Assembly (NCBI GenBank): GCA_019912395.1
Contig: JAIOIH010000062.1
Coordinates: forward strand, 1 to 64,000
Origin: Flavobacteriales bacterium
GTDB taxonomy: Bacteria > Bacteroidota > Bacteroidia > Flavobacteriales_F > PHOS-HE28
Length of the DNA stretch: 64,000 nt
Direction of reading: 5' to 3'
Shown: positions 52,387 through 61,257 of the stretch, piece after piece
Position numbering within the stretch: the first letter of the stretch is position 1
How the letters are laid out: each line of letters opens with the position of its first letter
Program-made: the position numbers and the translations under genes
The notes under the pieces: model-generated
Told to the model about the DNA's origin: nothing
Seen by the model: only the letters and a program-made list of their open reading frames with translations
Database searches by the model: none

Positions 52387-55038
52387 ATGACCCCCATAAA
52401 TACCCTATTCCGGCATGTTTTCATCCTTATTGTCGGCTTGCTGTTCATCGCAACACCCCGCCATGCCTTCGCCCAGGGAGGATGCGGGGCCGAAGCCGGG
52501 AGCGTGAACATGGATGCCGGTCCCCTCTGCTTGCACGACGGGGAAGCGATGCTCACCGGGATCCCTTCGGCCAATGCCGTGGTCCCCGCAGGCTATACAA
52601 GCACCTACCTTCTTACCCGTACCAATGGCCGCATCATTGAGCAAATGGGACCATCGCCGACCTTCCTGGTGAGCGGCACGGACGGTTGGCGCATTCACCG
52701 GCTTGTGTTCGACCCGGCCACCCTGGACCTTGCCAGTGTGGTATTTGGTGTCACCAGCGCGTACGATGTGCGGGCCCAGTTGCTGGAGGGCGGTGGCACC
52801 ATCTGCGGCAGCCTCAGCATGTCCGGCCCGTTCGTGAAAACCATGGAATGCGAGGAGTCCTGTGAGGCATTCGCATCCGGAATGATCATGGATTCCACCC
52901 TCGTGTGCCTAACGGGCGGACAAGCCACGCTCACGGCCGTACCCGCCGGGGCGAGCAACGTGCCCATCGGCTTCGAGCAGGTCTTTGTGCTATCCCGAAC
53001 CAACGGCCTCATCATTGCGCAACTCTCGCCCACGCCCTCGTTCACCGTGAACAGTACGAACGTTTGGCGCATCCACAACCTCGTGTACGATCCCGCCACC
53101 CTCGATCTCTCTGCCATTGTCCTCGGCAGTACCACTGCGTATGATATCTGGCTCATGTTCCAGCAAGGCGGAGGAACCATTTGCGGCAACTTGGATCTCA
53201 ACGGGGCCCCGGTGAAGACCGGGGAATGCGGAACCCCCTGCTTCGCCGAGGCCGGCGAGGTCAGCGCGGACCAAGCCGACCTCTGCCTGATCGAGGGCAC
53301 GGCCCAGCTCAGCGCCACGCCCGATGGCGGTGCCACCCTGCCGGACGGCTACGTCATTAACTTCCTTCTCGCCCAGGGAACGGACACACCCATGATCCTC
53401 GATCACGGCAATGCCCCCATGTTCACCGTGGCTGCACCGGGCATCTATGGCATCCACCCCTTCGTGTACGATCCAGGAACGTTCGACATCACCACGGTGG
53501 TCCCGGGGGAAACCACCCTGATGGACCTGAACGCGCAGTTGCTGCAAGGTGGTGGCGGCATCTGCGCCAGCTTGGACCTGGACGGCGCGGACTTCCAGGT
53601 GGTGGACTGCTCCCCTCCCTGCGTGGCGGACGCCGGCTCCATGGGAGCGGAAAATGAAATATCCTGCTTGGTTGAAGGGAGCACCGCGATCAGTGCCCAC
53701 TCCAACGGGGACACACTGGTGCCTCCCGGCTTCGTGATGAGCTATTTCCTCTCCCAAGGTGCCGGGCTGGTGCTCTTGGACCTGAATTCATCACCCGTCT
53801 TTACCGTGACCGATACCGGCCTCTACCACATCCATGCCTTCGTGTACGACCCGGCCACTTGGAATACCGGCATGCTGACCTTCGGCACCAGCACCGCGCT
53901 GGACCTGAACGCCATGTTGACCCAAGGTGGCGGCAGCATCTGCGCGAACCTGGATTTCATGGGTGCTTCCATTACGGTCACTATTTGCCCGCCGCCTTGC
54001 ACGGGCGGATCCGACACAACGGTCAGCGTTTGCTCCAGTGATGGGGCTTTCCCATTATTTGCACTGCTGGAAGGGGACCCCTGTCCGGGTGGTTCATGGA
54101 CCACACCCGACGGGAGTGCGTCCAGCGGCATATTCGTTCCGGGCCTCGATCCCTCGGGAGTTTATACCTACACCGTGGGCAATGGATCCGGCGCAACCTC
54201 AGTGACCATGGTGACCGTGAACGTGGTAGCTGCGCCTAACGCAGGTTCTTCCGCCTTCATCACCCTGTGCTCCAATGGCAGCACCTACGACCTTTTTGAT
54301 GCCCTGGCCGGCACACCTGAGAGTGGAGGCGTCTGGACAGGACCGAACACTTTGGTCAACGGGCAATTCGACCCGACCACAATGACCGGTGGCGCATACA
54401 CCTATACGGTCAGCGGAACCGGGCCATGTCCCGATGCGACCGCGAACGTAATGGTCATGGTCACCTCGGCGCCGAATGCGGGAACCGACGGGATGGTGGA
54501 TGTCTGTCTCACTGATCCGCCCATTCAACTTCTCTCGGAACTGAACGGCGATCCGGATGCCGGTGGCACATGGAGCGGACCGAGCCCTGTCGTCAATGGC
54601 GTGTTCGTCCCGGGATCCATGATGGCCGGAACCTACGCCTATACGGTCGCCGGATCGCCACCGTGCGCACCGGACACTGCGTTCCTGACAGTGAACGTGC
54701 TCGAATGCCCGAACGTGAACCTGACTACGCTAACATCGGGCAAGGACGGTTCCGGCAACGCCGATATCACGACCGCAGTGGAGGACCTTGAAGCAGGAAG
54801 CTACTTCACCATCTGGCCGAACCCGGCCATCGGAACGGTCCACATGGCCTTGCCTTCCACGGGTTGGGGCGATGTGCACGTGGAACTGATCGATGCCACC
54901 GGCCGCATCGTAGAGGCGAAGCCATTGCAGCGGTCCGCAAGTGACCTTACGTTGGATGTCAGCACGCTCACCCCGGGTGTTTGGACCGTGCGCATTATCA
55001 GTGGAGGCACGCTGGGCATCGGACGATTTGTCCGCTAA
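52387..55038 (+). CDS. repeat-built secreted T9SS cargo protein, 883 aa
   Basis: The signal peptide ends near RHAFAQ (residue 29). Four copies of a module of about 127 aa follow (nt about 52477-53995). Each has an opening C..AxAG, an inner LCL..G, then YLLTRTNGRIIEQMGPSPTF, WRIHRLVFDPATLDLASVVF and GGGTICGSLSMSGPFVKTME. The first two copies are closest to each other. Three shorter modules follow (about 53995-54700), each with GGxW-GP-xxxxGxFxP and YTYTV strands, like Ig domains of Cytophaga-type adhesins. The last 75 residues are a T9SS type A sorting domain (TIWPNPAIGTVHMALP). It is probably a surface adhesin. Confidence 0.87.
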   Translation: MTPINTLFRHVFILIVGLLFIATPRHAFAQGGCGAEAGSVNMDAGPLCLHDGEAMLTGIPSANAVVPAGYTSTYLLTRTNGRIIEQMGPSPTFLVSGTDGWRIHRLVFDPATLDLASVVFGVTSAYDVRAQLLEGGGTICGSLSMSGPFVKTMECEESCEAFASGMIMDSTLVCLTGGQATLTAVPAGASNVPIGFEQVFVLSRTNGLIIAQLSPTPSFTVNSTNVWRIHNLVYDPATLDLSAIVLGSTTAYDIWLMFQQGGGTICGNLDLNGAPVKTGECGTPCFAEAGEVSADQADLCLIEGTAQLSATPDGGATLPDGYVINFLLAQGTDTPMILDHGNAPMFTVAAPGIYGIHPFVYDPGTFDITTVVPGETTLMDLNAQLLQGGGGICASLDLDGADFQVVDCSPPCVADAGSMGAENEISCLVEGSTAISAHSNGDTLVPPGFVMSYFLSQGAGLVLLDLNSSPVFTVTDTGLYHIHAFVYDPATWNTGMLTFGTSTALDLNAMLTQGGGSICANLDFMGASITVTICPPPCTGGSDTTVSVCSSDGAFPLFALLEGDPCPGGSWTTPDGSASSGIFVPGLDPSGVYTYTVGNGSGATSVTMVTVNVVAAPNAGSSAFITLCSNGSTYDLFDALAGTPESGGVWTGPNTLVNGQFDPTTMTGGAYTYTVSGTGPCPDATANVMVMVTSAPNAGTDGMVDVCLTDPPIQLLSELNGDPDAGGTWSGPSPVVNGVFVPGSMMAGTYAYTVAGSPPCAPDTAFLTVNVLECPNVNLTTLTSGKDGSGNADITTAVEDLEAGSYFTIWPNPAIGTVHMALPSTGWGDVHVELIDATGRIVEAKPLQRSASDLTLDVSTLTPGVWTVRIISGGTLGIGRFVR

Positions 55039-55063
55039 GGTGATGCGGATCCGCAGGAAAGGA

Positions 55064-55071
55064 TACCTTTG
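55064..55071 (+). promoter_or_regulatory. -7 box of the SRP RNA gene
   Basis: TACCTTTG matches TAnnTTTG exactly and ends 4 bases before the first pairing base of the RNA (55075), the distance expected of a -7 box. Confidence 0.7.
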
Positions 55072-55074
55072 TGC

Positions 55075-55172
55075 GGGGCAAGTCTTGTACGTCCAGCTCC
55101 TGCTGAATCCCCCAGGACCGGAAGGTAGCAAGGGTAGGCGGTCGTAGCGGAGCGATATGAGGAGCTTGCCCC
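55075..55172 (+). ncRNA. ffs: signal recognition particle RNA (small bacterial type)
   Basis: The conserved core AATCCCCCAGGACCGGAAGG then TAGCAAGGGTA is the Ffh-binding hairpin with its GGAA tetraloop. The ends pair: GGGGCAAG (55075-55082) with CTTGCCCC (55165-55172). T6 follows at 55175-55180. Length of about 98 nt fits the small 4.5S-type RNA. It works with Ffh to send proteins to the membrane. Upstream is the T9SS gene, and downstream the SDR gene starts 20 bp later. Confidence 0.96.
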
Positions 55173-55191
55173 ACTTTTTTGCCCCTGCTTG

Positions 55192-55995
55192 ATGGCCGCC
55201 AACCCCAAAGTCGTTCTGGTCACCGGCGGTTCCAGCGGCATTGGCAAGGCCATCTGCACGCGGCTGGCCGCGCAAGGGCATACGGTCTTAGGCACCACGC
55301 GCATCGTTGGGGAACAACCGGAGGGCTATCGCCTCATCGCGATGGACCTGGTGGATGATGGCACCGTGAAGCGCGCCGTGGCGGAAGTGATCACTTCCGC
55401 CAACCGCATCGATGTACTGGTGAACAACGCGGGCCTCGGCATCCAAGGTCCCACGGAGGACATCCTGCCCGAACAGGCCACCGCCCTTTTCGATGCGAAC
55501 CTGATCGGTGCCCATCGGGTATGCAGGGCCGTGCTGCCCCACATGCGCGCCTCGGGAAGCGGCCTGATCATCAACATCACCAGCCTAGCGGCCAATTTCG
55601 GGCTGCCCTACCGGGGCTTTTACAGCGCCAGCAAAGCCGCACTGGAGCGGTACACCGAAGCGCTGAACATGGAGGTGCAGCCCTTCGGCATCCATGCGGT
55701 ATGCCTGCAGCCCGGTGAGTACAAGACCAACATCGGCGCGAACCGCATCCGCCCCGCCGCGATCGGCGAAGCGTACAGAAAAGGCTACGATCGCGCCATG
55801 GAAGTCCTGGGTGGTAGTCTCCACTACAGCCGTGATCCCGATGAAGTGGCCTTGCTAGTGCAGCGTATCATGAGTACGGCCCGGCCAAAAAGCGTTTACC
55901 ACGCTGCTCACGGCAAGCAAAAGCTCGCGGTGCTGATGAAGAAGATGCTGCCCGGCAGGCTCTTCCAACGGCTGGTGATGCGGGAGTACAAATAG
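55192..55995 (+). CDS. short-chain dehydrogenase/reductase (SDR)
   Basis: A 267-aa enzyme. NAD(P) binding: VVLVTGGSSGIGKAI; NNAG in LVNNAGLGIQGPT; catalytic YSASK in FYSASKAALERYTEAL. The starting TTG at 55189 is followed at once by ATG, which I prefer. The substrate is unknown. Confidence 0.92.
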   Translation: MAANPKVVLVTGGSSGIGKAICTRLAAQGHTVLGTTRIVGEQPEGYRLIAMDLVDDGTVKRAVAEVITSANRIDVLVNNAGLGIQGPTEDILPEQATALFDANLIGAHRVCRAVLPHMRASGSGLIINITSLAANFGLPYRGFYSASKAALERYTEALNMEVQPFGIHAVCLQPGEYKTNIGANRIRPAAIGEAYRKGYDRAMEVLGGSLHYSRDPDEVALLVQRIMSTARPKSVYHAAHGKQKLAVLMKKMLPGRLFQRLVMREYK

Positions 55996-56156
55996 GGTCG
56001 AGAAAGGTTCGAGCGCATTCTGTAATTGTCCCCTTTGACGGTGGTACATGACGAAACATGGATAATGGGTGCGTTCGCCCCCAGCACGAATTGGACCGGT
56101 CCGGGCTTACCTTCGCGGCATCACTCCGGGCAACCATGCCGGGAGGGGAATAGCGC

Positions 56157-56831
56157 ATGAAATTCTTCATTGATACAGCCAGCCTCGCCCAGATCAAGGA
56201 AGGCCAGGACCTCGGCATCCTCGACGGCGTCACCACCAACCCTTCACTGATGGCCAAGGAGGGCATCTCCGGCACGGACCGGGTGATGAAGCACTACGTG
56301 GACATCTGCAACATCGTGAACGGCGACGTGAGCGCGGAGGTGATCGCCACCGACTTCGAAGGCATGGTGCGCGAGGGCGATAACCTCGCGGCGCTCCATC
56401 CCAACATCACCGTGAAGCTGCCCATGACCCGCAATGGCGTGAAGGCCATCAAGCATTTTGCCGACAAGGGCATCAAGACCAATTGCACGCTGGTGTTCAG
56501 CGCGGGCCAGGCCCTGCTGGCCGCGAAGGCCGGAGCCACCTACGTTTCGCCGTTCATCGGTCGCTTGGACGACATCAGTACGGAGGGAGTGCAGTTGATC
56601 GAACAGATCCGGAACATTTACGACAACTACGGTTTCGACACGCAGATCTTGGCCGCGAGCATTCGCCACCCCATGCACATCGTGCAGTGCGCGGAGGTGG
56701 GCGCGGACGTGGCCACTTGCCCCCTGAACGCCATTCTCGCCCTGTTCGATCATCCGCTCACGACCATCGGGCTGGAAAAATTCCTGGCCGACCACAAGAA
56801 GGCGGCCCAGCAGGAGGCGACCGCGAAGTAG
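56157..56831 (+). CDS. transaldolase / fructose-6-phosphate aldolase family (TalC/Fsa-like)
   Basis: A 224-aa TIM-barrel enzyme. MKFFIDTASLAQIKEGQDLG at the start, GVTTNPSLMAKEG, and K87 in HPNITVKLPMT as the Schiff-base lysine. Short transaldolases of this size are Fsa/TalC type. Most Bacteroidota members probably act as transaldolase. The next gene begins one base after the stop, so they are probably cotranscribed. TACCTTCG about 40 bp upstream is a weak promoter candidate. Confidence 0.92.
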   Translation: MKFFIDTASLAQIKEGQDLGILDGVTTNPSLMAKEGISGTDRVMKHYVDICNIVNGDVSAEVIATDFEGMVREGDNLAALHPNITVKLPMTRNGVKAIKHFADKGIKTNCTLVFSAGQALLAAKAGATYVSPFIGRLDDISTEGVQLIEQIRNIYDNYGFDTQILAASIRHPMHIVQCAEVGADVATCPLNAILALFDHPLTTIGLEKFLADHKKAAQQEATAK

Positions 56832-56832
56832 C

Positions 56833-57453
56833 ATGTTGCTTGCGATCCATCCTAAGAATCCGGAACCCCGGAAGGTCCTCGATGTGGTCGCACGGCTGAA
56901 TGCCGGGGCCGTGATCGTCTGCCCCACGGATACGGTATATGCCTTCGCCTGCAGCGCCCACCAGCCGCGCGCCATGGAAGCCATCGCCCGGCTGAAGGGG
57001 ACCAAGGCGCACAAGACGGACCTATCGCTGATCTGCAAGGACCTGAGCCAATTGAGCATCTATGCCCGTGCGATCGACACACCGGGCTTCCGGCTGATGA
57101 AAAAAGCCCTTCCCGGCCCGTACACCTTCATCGTTCCCGCCAGCAGTGAGATCCCACGCCTGTTCAAGAATAATAAGCGCACCGTGGGCATCCGCGTGCC
57201 GGACCATCCGATCCCGGTGGCGATCGTGGAGGCCTTGGGCCATGCCTTGGTCGTTACCAGCGTACACGATAACGACGAACTAATGGAGCACACCGCAGAC
57301 CCGGAGCTGATCCACGACCGCATCGGCAAGCAGGTGGAATTGGTGATCGACGGCGGCATCTGCGGCATGGAGGGTTCCACTGTGATCGACCTCACCGGTA
57401 GTGAGCCCGAGGTGCTGCGCGAGGGAAAGGGAGTTTTGGAGGGGCTTTTCTGA
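56833..57453 (+). CDS. Sua5/YciO/YrdC-family protein, YciO-like
   Basis: A 206-aa single-domain protein. It shows VICPTDTVYAFACSA, TDLSLICKDLSQLSIYARAI, LPGPYTFIVPAS, RTVGIRVPDHPI and GSTVIDLTGSEPEVLREGKG. The pattern SLICKDLSQLS and TADPELIHDRIGKQVELVID is closer to YciO than to YrdC/TsaC, so threonylcarbamoyl-AMP synthesis is possible but not certain. ATG is one base after the transaldolase stop. Confidence 0.88.
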   Translation: MLLAIHPKNPEPRKVLDVVARLNAGAVIVCPTDTVYAFACSAHQPRAMEAIARLKGTKAHKTDLSLICKDLSQLSIYARAIDTPGFRLMKKALPGPYTFIVPASSEIPRLFKNNKRTVGIRVPDHPIPVAIVEALGHALVVTSVHDNDELMEHTADPELIHDRIGKQVELVIDGGICGMEGSTVIDLTGSEPEVLREGKGVLEGLF

Positions 57454-57471
57454 GGGTCGGGGATCGGGCTT

Positions 57472-57511
57472 GATCAGAGGATCAGACGATCAGACGATCA
57501 GAGGATCAGAT
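57472..57511. repeat. GATCAGA-type microrepeat
   Basis: Five tandem copies of GATCAGA(G/C)(G/A), e.g. GATCAGACGATCAGACGATC. The same word type is in the hutH 3' end (44331-44356). No terminator hairpin is seen between the convergent genes here. Confidence 0.8.
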
Positions 57512-57648
57512 GCCTTTGCAGCGAACTGTTGGGCGAGGGGCACGCCGATCAACGCTGAACGAGATGACGGACGCGGATCTGATGATCGCCTGCACGCGCT
57601 TGCAGCGCGATGCGTGCGAGGTTCGCGCCTTTGGCGCAAGGAACGTGT

Positions 57649-59175
57649 TTACATGTTCATCTTCCCGCCGCGCAACTGCTTCCACACGTTCGGCAATTGC
57701 TCGATCAGATCACTGGGCAACATGCCGTCCATACCAAGGTGCTCCGCTGCGAGGTCTCCGGCCTTGCCATGTGCATACACACCGAGCAATGCTGCGGAAA
57801 GCGCGTCCAACCCTTGGGCACGCAGGCCGGTGATGATCCCCGTAAGCGCATCGCCACTCCCTCCTTTGGCCATGCCGGGATTGCCGGTGGCATTGAAGAA
57901 GGTCCGGCCATCCGGTGCGCAGATCGCCGTGTAGGCCCCCTTCAGCACCACCACGGCTTTTAAGCGAACAGCCAGTTCCTTGGCTTTCATCAGTCGGTCA
58001 TGGTCGTTCGCGGCCTTCCCTGCCAGGCGGTCAAACTCCTTGGGATGTGGGGTAAGGATCGTTCCCGCAGGGAGAAAAGCGATCCAGGTCTTGTTTTCCG
58101 CGAGGATATTGATCGCGTCGGCATCGATCACCAAGGGCGCGGGTGCCTGTTGGATCAGCAACTTGAGCATGCGCGCCGTTCCATCGGCCTTCCCGATGCC
58201 CGGTCCGACCCCGATGGCGGAGACTTTTTCGAACTTCGGCAGGCCGGCGAGCGCCGTGCCGTCCTCATCCAACGAGACCATCGCTTCCGGCAACGTCGCA
58301 TGGACCACCCCATCCTGCCCGGCCGGGACATGGACGGTGAGCAAGCCGGCACCGGAACGCAGGCAAGCCTTGGCAGCGAGCAAAGCAGCTCCCATCTTTC
58401 CTTCTCCACCGGCCAGGAGCCACGCATGCCCGAAATCGCCCTTGTGCGCGTAGCGGTTCCGCACCGGCATCAGGGCGGCCACATCCGCGGCTTCGAGCAC
58501 CACCGCATCGGTCTTTAGGCTGGCGATGAATTCCCTGTCCAGACCGATCGGGACCACCTCCCATTCACCGGCATAGCGCGCATTTTCCGCCAGAAGCAAC
58601 GCCAGTTTGGGCAGCTCCAGCGTAAAGGTCCGGTCCGCTTGAACGATGGCCTCGGGATCGTTCGCGGCATTCACCTCCACAAAAAGACCCGATGGCAGAT
58701 CGATGGAAAGCACCGGATCGGGTCTTTGGTTCAGGGCCATCACCAGTTCCTTCAACCAGCCTGTAACGGGGCGTTGGAGGCCGGTCCCGAAGAGCGCATC
58801 GATCACCAAGGTGCCCCGGGTGAACGCGGGAAGTTCCGCGCCTTCCTCCAGGAAGTCCACTGGGATCCGGTCCTTCCGTGCCCTGCCCAGGTTCGCTTCA
58901 AAGTCCGGGCTTCCTTGGGGCTTGTATCGCGGAACGATGATCCGCACCGGCTGCCCTGCCATGTTCAGGATGCGGGCCATGGCCACGCCATCACCCCCAT
59001 TGTTGCCCATGCCGACCAGCACCGCCACGGGCACATCGCAGGCCAAGGTCTCCATCAGCTTGTTGGCACAGGCCGTGGCGGCCCGTTCCATCAGGTCGAT
59101 CGAGGCGATCGGCTCGTGGGCCATGGTGTTTGCATCGGCCTGCCGGAGCTGTTCCGCGGAAAGCAGTGGGATCAT
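57649..59175 (-). CDS. nnr: bifunctional NAD(P)H-hydrate epimerase / ADP-dependent (S)-NAD(P)H-hydrate dehydratase
   Basis: A 508-aa metabolite-repair enzyme. The YjeF_N epimerase domain (about 1-215) shows MIPLLSAEQLRQADANTMAH, VLVGMGNNGGDGVAMARIL, and the DALFGTG stretch. The ribokinase-like dehydratase (about 225-505) shows HAWLLAGGEGKMGAALLAAK, GPGIGK, ILTPHPKEFDRLAGKA and the ATP-site motif AKGGSGDALTGIITGL. ATG 59173-59175 fits the family. A perfect -7 box lies 4 bases upstream. The upstream codons to 59304 are rejected. Confidence 0.93.
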   Translation of the reverse strand: MIPLLSAEQLRQADANTMAHEPIASIDLMERAATACANKLMETLACDVPVAVLVGMGNNGGDGVAMARILNMAGQPVRIIVPRYKPQGSPDFEANLGRARKDRIPVDFLEEGAELPAFTRGTLVIDALFGTGLQRPVTGWLKELVMALNQRPDPVLSIDLPSGLFVEVNAANDPEAIVQADRTFTLELPKLALLLAENARYAGEWEVVPIGLDREFIASLKTDAVVLEAADVAALMPVRNRYAHKGDFGHAWLLAGGEGKMGAALLAAKACLRSGAGLLTVHVPAGQDGVVHATLPEAMVSLDEDGTALAGLPKFEKVSAIGVGPGIGKADGTARMLKLLIQQAPAPLVIDADAINILAENKTWIAFLPAGTILTPHPKEFDRLAGKAANDHDRLMKAKELAVRLKAVVVLKGAYTAICAPDGRTFFNATGNPGMAKGGSGDALTGIITGLRAQGLDALSAALLGVYAHGKAGDLAAEHLGMDGMLPSDLIEQLPNVWKQLRGGKMNM

Positions 59176-59179
59176 GGAG

Positions 59180-59187
59180 CAAAGGTA
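59180..59187 (-). promoter_or_regulatory. -7 box of the NAD(P)HX repair gene
   Basis: TACCTTTG on the minus strand (exact TAnnTTTG). Only 4 bases separate it from the ATG, so the mRNA should be leaderless or nearly so. Confidence 0.6.
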
Positions 59188-59303
59188 TCCGGCCTTCTTC
59201 TTGTTGTCAGGCTCCTTCCCAATGGCCCCGAATGGACGTGGATGGACACGTCCATTCACGTCCATTTTAGGGTCCAATAACCGCCCGGCATAAACACAGT
59301 GCA

Positions 59304-59336
59304 AAAAGCCCCAGCCGCAAAACGGCCGGGGCTTTT
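59304..59336. terminator. terminator hairpin (second on the minus strand)
   Basis: AAAAGCCCC and GGGGCTTTT, with inner GCCG/CGGC. The minus strand continues into TTTTTG. It is probably a backup stop for the outer-membrane barrel gene. Confidence 0.75.
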
Positions 59337-59340
59337 ACGA

Positions 59341-59366
59341 GAAAGCCCCCGTTTCCGGGGGCTTTC
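59341..59366. terminator. terminator hairpin (first on the minus strand)
   Basis: GAAAGCCCCCG / CGGGGGCTTTC, an 11-bp perfect stem with loop TTTC, 22 bp after the stop of the barrel gene (59389). Two hairpins in tandem suggest a strongly transcribed gene. Confidence 0.8.
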
Positions 59367-59388
59367 AGGACCAAAGCGAGAAATTCTC

Positions 59389-60252
59389 TTATTGGAAGTA
59401 GAAGTTGACGCCAATGGAAGCTCCGCTCACGCCGGTATCGAGGCTGAACGTGTTCTTCTTACCGGTCGGTCCTTCCACCTCTGTGGTCTTCACGCTGTTA
59501 TTAACAGTATCCCATGACTCAGTAGTCGTGGTACCGAAACCGGTGCTGCTCATGGCCAGCCCCCAAGTGTACTCACCGCTCAGGGAGAGCTTCGGAGCGC
59601 AGAACCACTCAATGCCGGCAAAGGCGCGAAGGCCCAGACCGAAGGTTGAACCGCCTTTGGCCTCAGTCACACCTGCACCCTGGTTAAAGGAGTTGCTGTG
59701 GTTCTGATTGGTCGCGCTCAATGCGTTTCCATATTCATAGGTGGTTTTATTGCTTCCAAAGCCCACATTGAACATGGCACCATATACACCCACTACGCGG
59801 GTGCTGCCAACGCGCTTTTCCATACCGACACCCAAGTCGATGCCCATGAAACCAATCTTCTGTACATCATCCACGGTAACGGTAGGTTCATTTTGACCAG
59901 CTTGCTGGACCAAAACGGTGTTTTTGGTGCTGCCGAAGCCGATGCGCACTTGGCCGCGGTATGCGGTGTTCGCATCAATGAGCTTCTTGCCACCGATAAC
60001 AACCCTATTACCATTAATGCCGGCAGCACCTGTGCTGCTGAACAAGTTGTTCAACGCGACATTGCCGTTGTTGAGGTTGCCGTTGAACAGGTTGCCAGCA
60101 TAGTTCAAAAGCGGAGAGGCATCAAAGGTGAGGCCCCAGTCGCCGTCTTGTGACAGCCAGTTTTCGCCGCGGTTGCTGGTGATCTCGCCCGTTTGTGCGA
60201 AAGCAACAGATCCAGCGAAGAGCGCTGCGGTGATCAGTACAGTCTTCTTCAT
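59389..60252 (-). CDS. outer-membrane beta-barrel protein
   Basis: A 287-aa protein. Signal MKKTVLITAALFAGSVAFAQ. Alternating strands (YRGQVRIGFGSTKNTVLVQQ, GSTFGLGLRAFAGIEWFCAP, LSLSGEYTWGLAMSSTGFG) end in the aromatic sequence GASIGVNFYFQ, the usual BAM-recognition signal. Compared with neighbours it uses more Asn, Thr and AT-rich codons. The promoter is one of the best in the window, and two terminators follow it, so it is probably abundant. No function beyond a porin-like barrel can be given. Confidence 0.88.
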   Translation of the reverse strand: MKKTVLITAALFAGSVAFAQTGEITSNRGENWLSQDGDWGLTFDASPLLNYAGNLFNGNLNNGNVALNNLFSSTGAAGINGNRVVIGGKKLIDANTAYRGQVRIGFGSTKNTVLVQQAGQNEPTVTVDDVQKIGFMGIDLGVGMEKRVGSTRVVGVYGAMFNVGFGSNKTTYEYGNALSATNQNHSNSFNQGAGVTEAKGGSTFGLGLRAFAGIEWFCAPKLSLSGEYTWGLAMSSTGFGTTTTESWDTVNNSVKTTEVEGPTGKKNTFSLDTGVSGASIGVNFYFQ

Positions 60253-60327
60253 GACGTTTTGGTTTTTCGTGTGCTTTGGTTAGTGGTTCGTTCTGCTTGG
60301 TCGGTCAAATCTATCCGACCGGGGGCG

Positions 60328-60358
60328 CAAACTTATGAACATCCGGCTGACATATCAA
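60328..60358 (-). promoter_or_regulatory. promoter of the outer-membrane barrel gene
   Basis: On the minus strand TTG (60358-60356), then 20 bases, then TAAGTTTG (60335-60328). This matches the Bacteroidota -33/-7 consensus. A second exact -7 word, TAGATTTG, lies at 60313-60306, with a poorer -33. The leader is about 70 nt. Confidence 0.75.
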
Positions 60359-60465
60359 CCATTTTTTGTTGATAGCCGATTTCCAGGTGCCTTTTGTCGA
60401 TGCTCCGGTTGGATGGGTTTATCGATTTCGGGGGCGAATGTAGCACAGTCCGTGAAATCCCGTAG

Positions 60466-61116
60466 TCATCCCCTCACTTTGTTTTCCACCATGGGCACAA
60501 AGCTGAAGGCACCGTGCTCCTTCTTCTCCACGCCGGTGGCTGTTTTCACCAGGCTGTACATGGATTGCCCGGCATCACCCCCCACGGGTATCACCAGTAT
60601 GCCGCCCTCCACCAATTGATCGAGCAGGGCCTGTGGCACTTCGGGGGCGCCGCAGGTCACGATCACCTTGTCGTAGGGGGCGTGTACCGGGAGGCCCTTG
60701 TACCCGTCGCCATGCGCGAGGTTCGCCCGGTACCGCATATCGGCGAGCCGTTTCTTGGTCGATAAGTACAGCGGACGGTGGCGTTCGATGCTGTACACCT
60801 TGGCCCCGAGCTCACAGAGTATCGCGGTCTGGTATCCGGAGCCGGTCCCGATCTCCAGTACCTTCTCACCGGGCTTCACCTTCAACAGCTCGCTTTGGAA
60901 CGCCACGGTGTACGGCTGTGAGATGGTCTGGCCGCAGCCGATGGGGAAGGGCTGGTCCACGTATGCGAAGCGGTCAAAGGCGCTATCGTCGATGAACTGG
61001 TGGCGGGGCACTTTGCCGATGGCGGCCAATACGCGGGCGTCGGAGATGCCCTTGTGCTTCAACTCTTCCACCAGCTTGCGCCGCAGGCCTTGGTGGCGAA
61101 AATCATCTGTTCGCAT
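60466..61116 (-). CDS. pcm: protein-L-isoaspartate O-methyltransferase
   Basis: A 216-aa enzyme that repairs isoaspartyl residues in aged proteins. Marks: VPRHQFIDDSAFDRFAYVDQ, then GCGQTISQPYTVAFQSELL and the SAM site VLEIGTGSGYQTAILCELGA. Near-standard length. An exact -7 box, TAGCTTTG, ends 10 bases before the start. Confidence 0.95.
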   Translation of the reverse strand: MRTDDFRHQGLRRKLVEELKHKGISDARVLAAIGKVPRHQFIDDSAFDRFAYVDQPFPIGCGQTISQPYTVAFQSELLKVKPGEKVLEIGTGSGYQTAILCELGAKVYSIERHRPLYLSTKKRLADMRYRANLAHGDGYKGLPVHAPYDKVIVTCGAPEVPQALLDQLVEGGILVIPVGGDAGQSMYSLVKTATGVEKKEHGAFSFVPMVENKVRG

Positions 61117-61126
61117 GGTTCGTCGG

Positions 61127-61134
61127 CAAAGCTA
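61127..61134 (-). promoter_or_regulatory. -7 box of pcm
   Basis: TAGCTTTG on the minus strand, exact TAnnTTTG, ten bases before the ATG at 61116. Confidence 0.6.
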
Positions 61135-61257
61135 TGGTGCAGGGCGGGGCTGGAAGATGCTTGCAGGCTCAGGGTCCCCTTCGGGAGACCGCTGAGCCAG
61201 CCAATACCCCCCTAGGCCCTCCTTGAAAATAGGAGGGGATGAACTCATGGCTTGGTC

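Noticed and set aside
57472-57511. CRISPR array
   Set aside because: The repeats are 8-9 bp with no spacers, and no cas gene is in the window.
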